A stretch of DNA of 47,190 nucleotides, taken from assembly GCA_944359085.1 (NCBI GenBank), contig CALVSQ010000005.1, positions 1 through 47,190 of the forward strand. The letters run 5' to 3'. Within the stretch, counting starts at the first letter, position 1. Each line of letters begins with the position of its first letter. The position numbers were made by a program, and so were the translations under genes. The stretch comes from an uncultured Bacilli bacterium. Its GTDB lineage: Bacteria; Bacillota_I; Bacilli_A; RF39; UBA660. The notes under the pieces were generated by a model, which was not told the origin of the DNA, ran no database searches, and worked only from the letters and a program-made list of their open reading frames with translations. Positions 7,495-15,859 of the stretch are shown here, in pieces.

Positions 7495-8379
7495 CTATTT
7501 TTCCTTTCTTAAAATCTTACTATTATCAAACCACTTGGGTTTCAACGAACTAAATTCATCTGAATAATCTAAAAATTTATTAACAACTGTAACACCATCT
7601 TCCAATGTTTTATTACCCATTCTATTACAATAAAGTATATAATCCAAGCAATATAATGAACCATATAAATTATATATTATCCAAAAATTATCTGGGATAC
7701 TGTTATTAAAATATTCATTTATTAAAATTGTATAAAATTTAGGATAATCTAAATTACAAGCATTTGTTGATAAATCTATCCAGGCAAAATCGTTCTTACA
7801 TACATCTAAATCTATAAAACAAATTCTATCATCATTAACTATTATATTTCCAGGATGAAAATCGCCATGTATAATGCTTGTATCTAATTCTTTTAAATAC
7901 TTAATATTATCTAAAACAAATAATTCTAAAACAGAAGATGTATAATCTATACCAAGATTTTTTAATTTATTTATTTTTTTATTAAATGACTTTATAAACT
8001 TATCATATATATCTGTTTTTGCATTTGTATCTATATTATGCATTTTTAATAGTTCTTCTGCAACTATTTTTCCATATTTAATAATTAAACTATCATCAAT
8101 TAATAAATTATCTAAAGAAACTCCATCAATCCAATCTACAACAGCATAACCATGTTTATTATCAGAAAATTGACCAAAATCATATATTTCAGGAACTGCT
8201 ATTCCCTTATCATGTAAAATCCTAATATTATTAAAAGCTCTATATCTACTATCCATAAATCTTATATCATATAATCTTAGCATAAATATCTTATTATCTC
8301 TTTCAACAATATATTTTTGAACAGATGAACCACCTAATGGAAATTTTTTTATAATCTTATAACTATTAATACTATCCAT
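7495..8379 (-). CDS. APH-family phosphotransferase (operon kinase 1)
   Basis: This is an aminoglycoside-phosphotransferase-fold kinase. Catalytic loop I-I-H-G-D-F-H-P-G-N-I-I and metal site F-I-D-L-D are intact, and the N-terminal lobe contains M-L-R-L-Y for the ATP lysine/arginine position. I start it at the ATG 8377-8379 (M-D-S-I-N-S-Y-K), which overlaps the last codons of the ABC ATPase gene. Upstream residues of the longer frame are only that gene read out of phase. Two different kinases of this fold in one operon could act on two intermediates, or one could protect the host from the product. The substrate is unknown. Confidence 0.83.
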   Translation of the reverse strand: MDSINSYKIIKKFPLGGSSVQKYIVERDNKIFMLRLYDIRFMDSRYRAFNNIRILHDKGIAVPEIYDFGQFSDNKHGYAVVDWIDGVSLDNLLIDDSLIIKYGKIVAEELLKMHNIDTNAKTDIYDKFIKSFNKKINKLKNLGIDYTSSVLELFVLDNIKYLKELDTSIIHGDFHPGNIIVNDDRICFIDLDVCKNDFAWIDLSTNACNLDYPKFYTILINEYFNNSIPDNFWIIYNLYGSLYCLDYILYCNRMGNKTLEDGVTVVNKFLDYSDEFSSLKPKWFDNSKILRKEK

Positions 8380-9043
8380 GTTTTTTCTCAAATAAAGTAT
8401 GCTTATTAAAACTAAATATTCTATCTGACACTTTATCAATAAACTCATCTTCGTGTGATACTACAATTAAAGTCATATCTTCATCAACAAGTTCATTAAT
8501 TAATTCCAGTACATTATCTTTCATTTCTTTATCTAAAGCACTTGTAGGTTCATCTAATAGGATAATATCTGGTTCCATTAATAAAGTTCTAGCAATAGCA
8601 ACTCTTTGCTTTTGCCCTCCAGATAATTCATCTGGATATTTATCTTTTTTATCATCCAAATCTACTTTTTTTAAAATATTTAAAGCTTTATGAACACTAT
8701 CTTTTTTAGAATAACCCTTTATTTTAATTAAACCTATTATAAGATTATCTAATACAGTTAAGTGTTCAAATAAATTATAATCTTGAAATACTATACCAAT
8801 TTTTTGTCTTAATTCCACAAGAGATATTTCAGATATATCCATTCCTTTAAACTTTATCTTACCATCATTAATATTTTCTAAACGATTTATACACTTTAAT
8901 AAAGTACTCTTTCCACTTCCACTTTTTCCTATTATAGAAATCACTTCTCCAGTTTTTATCTTTAAATTAACATTATTAAATACCAGTTCATCTCCAAAAT
9001 ATTTAGATACATTTTCAAATTTTAATATGAAATCTTTTTTCAC
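8372..9043 (-). CDS. ABC transporter ATPase, polar amino acid (GlnQ/HisP) type
   Basis: At 223 residues it has all ABC motifs: Walker A G-K-S-G-S-G-K-S-T, Q-loop V-F-Q-D-Y-N-L-F, signature L-S-G-G-Q-K-Q-R-V-A-I-A, Walker B I-I-L-L-D-E-P-T-S-A-L-D and switch histidine V-V-S-H-E. V-F-Q-D-Y-N-L-F is typical of polar amino acid importers. The gene starts with GTG, overlapping the permease stop by four bases (GTGA). With the permease and binding protein it makes a complete importer inside the metabolic operon. It probably supplies an amino-acid-like precursor or recovers the product. Confidence 0.92.
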   Translation of the reverse strand: MKKDFILKFENVSKYFGDELVFNNVNLKIKTGEVISIIGKSGSGKSTLLKCINRLENINDGKIKFKGMDISEISLVELRQKIGIVFQDYNLFEHLTVLDNLIIGLIKIKGYSKKDSVHKALNILKKVDLDDKKDKYPDELSGGQKQRVAIARTLLMEPDIILLDEPTSALDKEMKDNVLELINELVDEDMTLIVVSHEDEFIDKVSDRIFSFNKHTLFEKKHG

Positions 9044-9816
9044 GATTTCTTCACCACCCTCGGATTAATTTTCTTATACACTAAATCCAATAGTTTACAA
9101 AATGCATAACAAATTATAAAATATATAAGTGATGTAAAGATTAATGGAAAGAATGCTTCATAAGTCCTATTTCTTATGATATCAGTTGCTTTAGTTAATT
9201 CTATTACGGATATATAGCCAGCTATAGAAGTTGATTTTATTAATGAAACACTTTCATTTTTATAAACTGGTATTACATACGAAAGCACTTGAGGAATAAT
9301 TATATATCTAACTGTTTGAAGTTTAGTAAAACCTAAAGCATAAGCAGAATCAATTTGTGTTCTATTAATTGATAAAAAAGCTCCTTTAACAATCTCAGAA
9401 ACATATGCAGAAAAATATATTGAGAATGCTATTATTGCAACTAAAATAGGTTCTATACTTATATCTCCAAAAATCCCAAAATAGAATGTTAATAATAATA
9501 CTGTTACTGGAACTCCCTGTAAAAATCGTACTATTATATATGACAATATATTTAAAACCTTTATCTTTGATTTCTGTAATAAGAACAAAATAAATCCTAA
9601 TAGTGTACCAAATACAATTGATAAGAATGAAATTAATAGAGTTGATTTTAATCCTTTAAAAAATAAAATATATCTTTTTTCAACAATTACTGTTCGATTA
9701 AAACTATCACTAATATCTTTAAAAAAATCGATAATTACATCTATACTAATAACTGTAACTATTAGTATAAGAAGTAATATAATGAAGTACTTTATAAATT
9801 TAGTTTTGTTTTTCAT
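9040..9816 (-). CDS. ABC transporter permease, HisM/GlnP type
   Basis: This membrane protein carries the HisMQ-type EAA loop, seen as S-A-Y-A-L-G-F-T-K-L-Q-T...I-I-I-P-Q-V. About five to six hydrophobic segments are visible, beginning at F-I-K-Y-F-I-I-L-L-L. The start is taken as the internal ATG (9814-9816), which has AGAGGA just upstream; the longer TTG reading lacks a site. It overlaps the end of the binding-protein gene by 17 bases. In many gut bacteria a similar permease is fused to its binding protein; here the two are separate, overlapping genes. Confidence 0.88.
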   Translation of the reverse strand: MKNKTKFIKYFIILLLILIVTVISIDVIIDFFKDISDSFNRTVIVEKRYILFFKGLKSTLLISFLSIVFGTLLGFILFLLQKSKIKVLNILSYIIVRFLQGVPVTVLLLTFYFGIFGDISIEPILVAIIAFSIYFSAYVSEIVKGAFLSINRTQIDSAYALGFTKLQTVRYIIIPQVLSYVIPVYKNESVSLIKSTSIAGYISVIELTKATDIIRNRTYEAFFPLIFTSLIYFIICYAFCKLLDLVYKKINPRVVKKS

Positions 9817-10597
9817 TTTTTCCTCTAACAACTACTACAATTCCACCAGTATAATCCGGTTCTGAAAATAAAACAGATTTTTTTCTTTCTTCAGTAACTA
9901 TAATCGAACATCCAGCTATATCTACCTTCCCTGATTTTAATGCTGGTATTATTCCATCAAATGACATTTCTATAACTTCCAATTTATAACCTAATTCTTT
10001 ACAAATATAACTAATTACATCAATATCATATCCTACTATTTTATTGTTTTTCATATAAGCAAATGGTGCTGAACCAGATACTGTAGCGAATTTAACCACG
10101 CCTTTTGAATCATCATAATGGTAAACTTCTAATTCTTTCTTGCTTTCATCATTACCCATCCATTTATCCTCAAATATTTTTAATTTACCATTTTTATTCA
10201 TCTTAACTAATTCTTTATTAATCTCATCCTGTAAATTACTTTTCGATGGATTAATAGCAAATGCATAACTATCTTCTGTTAATTTCTCTTTTAATATTCT
10301 TAAATCTTTATTTTCTTTTATTATTTCTTTAGCTAAAGGCTCATCTGTTAAGAAACCATCTATCTTACCAGATTTTAAAGCAGATATTTGATCACTATAA
10401 CTATTATAATATAAGATTTTAGGATTTTCTATATTATCTTGTGCTATAGTGTCATATTCAGAACCTGTATAAACGCCAATATTTTTATTATTTAAATCAT
10501 CTTTAGTTTCGATAATATTTAGTTTTTTTGAACAACCAGTTGTTATTAATATGACAGATATAATTATTAATAAATATTTACTAAATTTTTTTAACAT
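9800..10597 (-). CDS. Amino-acid-type solute-binding lipoprotein with reversed lobe order
   Basis: The N-terminus is a lipoprotein signal (L-L-I-I-I-S-V-I-L-I-T-T-G-C, Cys22). Two family 3 binding-protein lobes follow in reverse of the usual order. Residues about 30-147 resemble the second lobe (D-D-L-N-N-K-N-I-G-V-Y-T-G-S...S-G-K-I-D-G-F-L-T-D-E-P). Residues about 160-258 resemble the first lobe (F-A-Y-M-K-N-N-K-I-V-G-Y-D-I-D-V...F-D-G-I-I-P-A-L-K-S-G-K-V-D-I-A). The order could reflect circular permutation or a trimmed tandem duplication; related permuted lobes occur, as I recall, in fused binding-protein/permeases. A strong AGGAGG ribosome site lies inside the preceding ligase gene. Confidence 0.87.
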   Translation of the reverse strand: MLKKFSKYLLIIISVILITTGCSKKLNIIETKDDLNNKNIGVYTGSEYDTIAQDNIENPKILYYNSYSDQISALKSGKIDGFLTDEPLAKEIIKENKDLRILKEKLTEDSYAFAINPSKSNLQDEINKELVKMNKNGKLKIFEDKWMGNDESKKELEVYHYDDSKGVVKFATVSGSAPFAYMKNNKIVGYDIDVISYICKELGYKLEVIEMSFDGIIPALKSGKVDIAGCSIIVTEERKKSVLFSEPDYTGGIVVVVRGKNEKQN

Positions 10598-11840
10598 ATT
10601 TTCTTCCTCCTATATCATCTGATGATACTATTTCAAAAGCATCATAAACCGCTTGCATCTTTCTTAATGTATCAAATTCATCTACACCAGAAATTTGAAC
10701 CCAACCAGATGCATCATTTCCAACCCGTCTTTTTTCACAATATTCTCCAGGTTTAACAAACATCTCTCCATCAATTACACCATCCATTTTAAGAAGTTCT
10801 TCTAATGATGTAACTTTTTCTATTAAACCTGACTTATTAGGTAAATATAAATCACCTACACTAATAATGTCATCTCTATATTTTAAATTAACCTTTTTAT
10901 GAATTGATATATCTATTAATGCATTAATCATATCAAATCCATATGATAAACTATGATTCTTAGTTGCTTGACAACCAGGTAATCTCCAACCTAATTCACT
11001 TGGCATTACGTTACCATCTCTATCAATAAAGACCTCTATTGTCATTGCTCCATTTTTCAAATTCATACCATCAACTATTTTTTGAATTAATTCTTTAGGA
11101 ACAAATTTGAAATACTCAGGAACTTTTGGAACCGTCATATGACAATTTAATTTATTATCCATAGCCGCCCACAAAGTTCTATTTGGAATATATGTAACAT
11201 ATGAATCTAAAACAACACCATCTTGAACTAGACTTTCTATTGACCATTCTTGATCAGAGCAATATGATTCAACCATATATTTTTCAGTTGTTAAATCAAT
11301 ATTTATCTGTTCTAATTCATCTAATGATTCTATTTTATAAACATTTTTACTATTCATTAAATCTCTTGGCTTAAATATAATTGGCTCACCAACATGTTTT
11401 CTCATAAATTGTAAAATATCCTTTTTAGAAGTAACAACTTGATAATCAACCGTTTTCAAACCAATTTGATTAAATTTATCTTTCATAGCAACTTTATCTC
11501 TTACCCAACTAACTTGTTCTTCACTTAATGCATCAAGTCCAATACTTCTAGCAACCTTATTAGCAAATTCCATATAAAATTCTGAATCATTTAAGAAATA
11601 ATCAATTTTATATCCTTTATGCTGTAACCAATTATCACGGAATATATGAATATCAAAATCGGTATATGGATAAGGAAATTCATAAAAATCTCTATATTTA
11701 TCCATATATTCCTTACTGAAATATCTAAAACTCTTAACATTTCTAAGAAAAAGCGTGTTAATATCATCCCTTTTACGTAATGCATATGAAAGATCAGAAT
11801 CGTACTCTTCAAAACATAACAGCATTTTTTTATCCGCCAT
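10581..11840 (-). CDS. ATP-grasp ligase (carboxylate-amine ligase type)
   Basis: This 419-residue protein has an ATP-grasp fold. Visible are the substrate-binding N-terminus, the lysine-containing strand I-I-F-K-P-R-D-L (about 155-162), the E-x-Y-C-S-D-Q-E-W-S-I-E segment, and the metal-binding strand around T-I-E-V-F-I-D-R-D-G-N...S-E-L-G-W-R-L-P-G. These resemble ligases of the BacD/carnosine-synthase/PurK-like group that form an acyl phosphate and couple a carboxylate to an amine. It lies two bases after another ATP-grasp gene and overlaps the binding-protein gene. With the aminotransferase and amino acid importer it suggests a peptide-like or amide product. The substrates are unknown. Confidence 0.85.
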   Translation of the reverse strand: MADKKMLLCFEEYDSDLSYALRKRDDINTLFLRNVKSFRYFSKEYMDKYRDFYEFPYPYTDFDIHIFRDNWLQHKGYKIDYFLNDSEFYMEFANKVARSIGLDALSEEQVSWVRDKVAMKDKFNQIGLKTVDYQVVTSKKDILQFMRKHVGEPIIFKPRDLMNSKNVYKIESLDELEQINIDLTTEKYMVESYCSDQEWSIESLVQDGVVLDSYVTYIPNRTLWAAMDNKLNCHMTVPKVPEYFKFVPKELIQKIVDGMNLKNGAMTIEVFIDRDGNVMPSELGWRLPGCQATKNHSLSYGFDMINALIDISIHKKVNLKYRDDIISVGDLYLPNKSGLIEKVTSLEELLKMDGVIDGEMFVKPGEYCEKRRVGNDASGWVQISGVDEFDTLRKMQAVYDAFEIVSSDDIGGRKYVKKI

Positions 11841-11842
11841 AT

Positions 11843-12730
11843 TTATCTAATTCTCCTTTCAATTGTTTTGGCAAATGTTCTTATAGCATTAGCCTTAATA
11901 TCTTCATCATCAATATACTTTATTAAAAGATCTGGCTCTGCTAATTCAACTTCCATTATCATAGCTTTATTATCAACTAGCACCATATCTACTCTCATGT
12001 ATAAATAATTATTAAACTCTGGTATTTTCTCTACCTTTTTAGCTAGTTGAATTATACTTTCTGGAACTTCATTAACTAAATAAGTTTTTTTCTTTTCATG
12101 AAATACATTCGGAAATCTAAGCATAGTATGAGTTAATACACCACCTATAAAGATACATGAATATTCACCATCATTTATATTAGATATAAATGGTTGAATC
12201 ATTAACATACAATCTTTATTTTTTTCTAATATAGCTTTATATGTTTTTAAAATATCTGATTTTTTTAACGTATTTGGTGTATTATTATTATTAAATTCAT
12301 CTACAAGATAAGTATTTTCACCACTTCCTGATATTGTTGGCTTTATTACATAAGGTTTATTATCAAATAAGTCTATTTTTTTTAAGTTAGATAGATTTAA
12401 AAACATTGTATTTATAAAGTTTATATTATTCTTTTTCAATATTTCAAACTGAATATTTTTCATAATATTCTTTAAAATCATATCAGGATTATTTAATAAA
12501 AGAATATTGTTATTTTTTATATATAATAACCAATTTTTAAATTTTTCAAAATCGTTTTGATATCCCCATACTGATCTTAATATGAGTGCATCATAATTGA
12601 CATCAACTGGTTGTTGCCAAGAAATAATTTTAGTTTCTATACCCAAATCACTTAATGCATTTTTTAAAAACATATCTTCATCTATTTTATTAATCCATTT
12701 ATCACAAGATACTATTGCTACTTTTTTCAT
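11843..12730 (-). CDS. RimK/glutathione-synthase-like ATP-grasp protein
   Basis: This ATP-grasp protein begins M-K-K-V-A-I-V-S-C-D-K-W and carries L-I-L-R-S-V-W-G-Y-Q-N-D near residue 55. That is the hallmark of a widespread but poorly characterised COG0189-like family (L-R-S-x-W-D-Y). The ATP-binding strand is Y-V-I-K-P-T-I-S-G-S-G, and metal ligands lie in M-R-V-D-M-V...I-M-E-V-E-L-A-E-P-D. I start it at the internal ATG (12728-12730), two bases after the aminotransferase stop, because the earlier ATG has no ribosome site. It is the second of two ligases in a row, so two condensation steps, or a ligase with a tailoring partner, are plausible. Confidence 0.85.
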   Translation of the reverse strand: MKKVAIVSCDKWINKIDEDMFLKNALSDLGIETKIISWQQPVDVNYDALILRSVWGYQNDFEKFKNWLLYIKNNNILLLNNPDMILKNIMKNIQFEILKKNNINFINTMFLNLSNLKKIDLFDNKPYVIKPTISGSGENTYLVDEFNNNNTPNTLKKSDILKTYKAILEKNKDCMLMIQPFISNINDGEYSCIFIGGVLTHTMLRFPNVFHEKKKTYLVNEVPESIIQLAKKVEKIPEFNNYLYMRVDMVLVDNKAMIMEVELAEPDLLIKYIDDEDIKANAIRTFAKTIERRIR

Positions 12731-12732
12731 AC

Positions 12733-14253
12733 TTATCTCAACTTTCTTAAACATTTATTCATCGCACTAAAGTGTTCTACTAAATCTTCCCTTGGTAATG
12801 CTGTAGTAACTCTTCCTATAAGTTGTTCCTCATTTGGCCATGATATTGATTGTCCTAAAATAAGTTTAATTTTTTCTTGTTCATACATATATTTAAGCAA
12901 TTCTTTCTCATCACTAATTATTCTTCCATTTTCTGCAACTTTATTTTTTAATTGAGTAAAATCTAAAATTTCAAAAAAGCCTGAATCTGGTAATGTTCCA
13001 TTTACAAAGTCAACATTTGGTATTCCATCTAAAATTTGACTTATGTTATAACCAAAACCATAATTTCTTATATCACTCTCAATTTGTACTTTTACGTTAC
13101 TATCTTCAATAAAATCTATACCATTAATTAATGCTTTCAATAATTCTAAACGATATTTATATTCAGCAATAATTGGATTAAAATAGTTATCATATTCTTT
13201 TTTTCGTCTTTCAGATACATTAAATGCACCAGCTAATGCTCTACCTTGTAATACTGGTGAAGAATCCATTGTCTGAAAAATCCTATTTCGTATTGCCCTA
13301 ATTATTATTTCGTTTGCAACTATCATACCAGATCTAATTGACGCTAAACCATAAGATTTTGATAAACCAGTTATTGTTATTGTATTATCAAAAAATTTTT
13401 CATAAGATGCCATTGGCTTTGCTAAATTGTCTCTATCATAAGTTAAATCTCTATATATTAAGTCATCTATAACAAATACACCTTTTGATAAACACACATT
13501 TCCAATACCCTCAAGTATTTCTTTATTATTTTCATTCATCACTTTTCCTAAAGGATTATGTGGGTTTTCATTTAAAAATGCAACAACTTTTGGTGTATAC
13601 CCTAAAGATTCACCGTATTTATCTTTTAAATTTAAATTAATTTCATCTATTCTTTTAGATAGTTTTTGTGGATTAACATACCAATTATCTTCTTCAGATA
13701 ACGGTAATATCTCAACAGTTGCTCCAGAAATACGTTCAGGAACAAAAGTAAATAAGCCATAATTAGGGCCAGTCATCAATATTACATCATGAGGCCTAGC
13801 AATAATGCTTGAAATAATATTAAATGCATGTGTAGAGGAAACCGTAAAGATAATATTATCTTTTGATAACTCACTATTACTCTTAAATCCTTCTTGTTTT
13901 AAATACTCTAAAATTGTTATTCTTGATTCTTCGTCACCGGCTGCCATAGGATAATCTGATAGTTCATCGCTATCAATTATCTTAATTAGTGCTTCTTTAC
14001 ATAAAGGAAATGCAGGTGTTCTCATTGGACTACCACCACCAAGTGATCTAGAAGATATGTTTTTTATTCTTTCATTTTCAAGTGCATATAAATCATTTCC
14101 ATATAATCCAAAAGCATCATAAATTTTACTAACTTCTTTAGAAAAGTGACCATCAACTAAGTTTTCTCCTAAATTGGGTAACCCTCTAACAGGATGTTCT
14201 AAAATTGGATTTTTTTCTATAACTCGTTTTAATGAATCAGGTATACTTTGCAT
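12733..14253 (-). CDS. PLP-dependent class I/II aminotransferase, first gene of the operon
   Basis: This 506-residue fold-type I enzyme has the usual landmarks: N-E-N-P-H-N-P-L-G (228-236), V-I-D-D-L-I-Y (261-267), the PLP lysine Lys299 in T-G-L-S-K-S-Y-G, and the carboxylate arginine in S-I-R-S-G-M. It is longer than standard aspartate aminotransferases (about 400), with an N-terminal extension (S-L-G-G-G-S-P-M-R-T-P, about 70-80) and extra C-terminal residues, as in some natural-product aminotransferases. A clear ribosome site (GAGGTGA) and a leader of about 100 bases precede it. It probably makes or consumes an unusual amino acid feeding the ligases. Confidence 0.88.
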   Translation of the reverse strand: MQSIPDSLKRVIEKNPILEHPVRGLPNLGENLVDGHFSKEVSKIYDAFGLYGNDLYALENERIKNISSRSLGGGSPMRTPAFPLCKEALIKIIDSDELSDYPMAAGDEESRITILEYLKQEGFKSNSELSKDNIIFTVSSTHAFNIISSIIARPHDVILMTGPNYGLFTFVPERISGATVEILPLSEEDNWYVNPQKLSKRIDEINLNLKDKYGESLGYTPKVVAFLNENPHNPLGKVMNENNKEILEGIGNVCLSKGVFVIDDLIYRDLTYDRDNLAKPMASYEKFFDNTITITGLSKSYGLASIRSGMIVANEIIIRAIRNRIFQTMDSSPVLQGRALAGAFNVSERRKKEYDNYFNPIIAEYKYRLELLKALINGIDFIEDSNVKVQIESDIRNYGFGYNISQILDGIPNVDFVNGTLPDSGFFEILDFTQLKNKVAENGRIISDEKELLKYMYEQEKIKLILGQSISWPNEEQLIGRVTTALPREDLVEHFSAMNKCLRKLR

Positions 14254-14344
14254 ATAATCACCTCAAACTACAAATATTATATAATAATAAAGTTCATTTT
14301 AATCATTCAAAAATTCGATAAACTATATATAAAAAACTAATAAT
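14254..14344 (-). promoter_or_regulatory. Promoter region of the 13-gene operon
   Basis: A TATAAT -10 lies near 14277-14282 on the minus strand, but no good -35 is found at the correct distance; a TTGAAT sits too far upstream. A weak -35 is what an activator-dependent promoter would show, and a LysR regulator is encoded immediately upstream. I see no convincing LysR T-N11-A box by eye. Confidence 0.4.
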
Positions 14345-14369
14345 AAAAGACTAATTAAATCAATTAGTC
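14345..14369 (-). terminator. Terminator after the LysR-NUDIX pair
   Basis: The eight-base stem GACTAATT/AATTAGTC (14349-14356 with 14362-14369, five-base loop) overlaps the NUDIX stop region. On the minus strand it is followed by TTTTATTATT. It separates the regulatory pair from the biosynthetic operon. Confidence 0.7.
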
Positions 14370-14875
14370 TCTTTCATTAAAGGTATTACATACTCTTCTA
14401 TTCTTGGAATTAAAACCCATGCTATTTCACCATTTTCAATCATATTATACAACTCTTTCAAATCAATCCATTTTGCTTGAACAGCGGTATTGTCTACAAA
14501 ACATATATCATTTAAATCAATATCTTTATTAACGATATAAGTTTCATAAATATAATGATAAGGATCACGTAATTTTGTATCTATTTTTTTAATATCAAAA
14601 TTTGAAATTTTTATTCCAATTTTAGCAGCAATTGCCCTAATACATGTATCAGTTGGACTTTCACCACTTAAAACATTGCCATTAATACTATTCCAAAAAC
14701 CAGGATAATGTATATTATAATTTAAAGTATTTCGTATTAATAGTAATTGTTTTTTTGAATTTAAAATCCATGTATTTATAGAGTAATGATACTTACCATC
14801 TGGTATTTCATCAGTATCATTTATAACGATTCCAGTATTATTAAATTTATCATCATATAAATCCCATCTACTCAT
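14360..14875 (-). CDS. NUDIX-fold protein with degenerate catalytic box
   Basis: The 171-residue protein aligns with IPP-isomerase-like NUDIX proteins (N-T-W-I-L-N-S-K-K-Q-L-L-L-I-R...H-Y-P-G-F-W). Its NUDIX box reads G-N-V-L-S-G-E-S-P...I-R-A-I-A-A-K-I-G-I. The canonical R-E-x-x-E-E has become R-A-I-A-A-K, so the metal-binding glutamates are gone and hydrolysis is unlikely. Its ATG overlaps the stop of the LysR gene by one base (TAATG), so the two are co-translated. A ligand-sensing or regulatory role is an inference; NUDIX-fold repressors such as NrtR show that the fold can be used this way. Confidence 0.8.
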   Translation of the reverse strand: MSRWDLYDDKFNNTGIVINDTDEIPDGKYHYSINTWILNSKKQLLLIRNTLNYNIHYPGFWNSINGNVLSGESPTDTCIRAIAAKIGIKISNFDIKKIDTKLRDPYHYIYETYIVNKDIDLNDICFVDNTAVQAKWIDLKELYNMIENGEIAWVLIPRIEEYVIPLMKETN

Positions 14876-15762
14876 TATAATTCCTCCTTATACTGTTTTT
14901 TTAATATGTTTATAAATCTAGAGATATTTTTAGAATTTTTTGATTTTTTGTGAACAATATATATATTATCATTAAATAATTCTTCTGTTACTTTTATTTC
15001 TTTTATTTCACCACTTGCAATTTCTTCTTTAAAAAACTCTTTATTCCCAAAACATAATCCTAAATTGTTTTTTACTAATTCTTTAGATAATATACTATCA
15101 TTAATTGAAATAACATTTTCAAATAATATTCCATTTTCAAAACACATTTTTTGGAATTTACCATTTTTCTTATTTGGACACATTGATATTAGTTTTGTAT
15201 TTCCAAGTTCTTTAATAGATACAACAAATTCATAATTTTTGGATAACTCTTTACCTGAAACAAAAACATTACTTAATGTACATAATAACTCTTTATTATC
15301 AGCATTTATTAAATTTGTATAATCTTCGTAGTCAATAACAATATCATATTCATCCTCATATTTTTTTACATCTAATTTTGAATAAAGTTTCATATTAATA
15401 TGAATATTTGGATACATATTCATAAATTCAACTATAGCATCTTTAAATATAAAATCAGATAGGTAATGTCTAATTCCAATAGTTATTTCCATAGTATTTG
15501 GATTATCAAATTGTTCTAAATTTTGATTTAAAATACTAAAAGCTGATTTTAGATTTTCATATAAGTTATATCCATCTTCAGTTAATTCAAAATTTTTATT
15601 ATCTCTAATAATTAATACTTTATCTAATTGCAGTTCTAATTGTTTAATATTGTAACTTAAGGATGATTGAGCGATATTCAAATTTTTTGATGCATTTGTA
15701 AAGCCATTATAATAAACTACATAATAAAAATATTTAAACAAATTTAAATTAAAATTATTCAT
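14875..15762 (-). CDS. LysR-family transcriptional regulator
   Basis: The N-terminal winged helix-turn-helix (about 1-65) shows L-F-K-Y-F-Y-Y-V...A-S-K-N-L-N-I-A-Q-S-S-L-S-Y-N-I-K-Q-L-E, classic for LysR proteins. A two-lobed effector-binding domain follows, for a total of about 295 residues, a normal length. The start is the ATG at 15760-15762, with AGGTGA seven bases upstream. A -10 (TATAAT near 15785) is visible. It is the only regulator in the element and lies directly upstream of the operon on the same strand, so it is the likely pathway activator. Many LysR genes are divergent from their targets; this one is not. Confidence 0.92.
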   Translation of the reverse strand: MNNFNLNLFKYFYYVVYYNGFTNASKNLNIAQSSLSYNIKQLELQLDKVLIIRDNKNFELTEDGYNLYENLKSAFSILNQNLEQFDNPNTMEITIGIRHYLSDFIFKDAIVEFMNMYPNIHINMKLYSKLDVKKYEDEYDIVIDYEDYTNLINADNKELLCTLSNVFVSGKELSKNYEFVVSIKELGNTKLISMCPNKKNGKFQKMCFENGILFENVISINDSILSKELVKNNLGLCFGNKEFFKEEIASGEIKEIKVTEELFNDNIYIVHKKSKNSKNISRFINILKKQYKEEL

Positions 15763-15859
15763 AAATATCACCTATTAACATATATTATAACATACATCAT
15801 TCATTTATATAAATACGTTAACTTATTTTTTCTCTAAATAATATAAATATTTTGATATT

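Noticed and set aside
4311-8379. Aminoglycoside resistance genes
   Set aside because: The APH fold is shared with choline and other small-molecule kinases, and both genes are embedded in a metabolic operon. Sequence alone does not support a resistance call.
11591-11812. A 73-codon minus-strand frame inside the second ATP-grasp gene
   Set aside because: It is an out-of-phase shadow of the ligase gene with no ribosome site.
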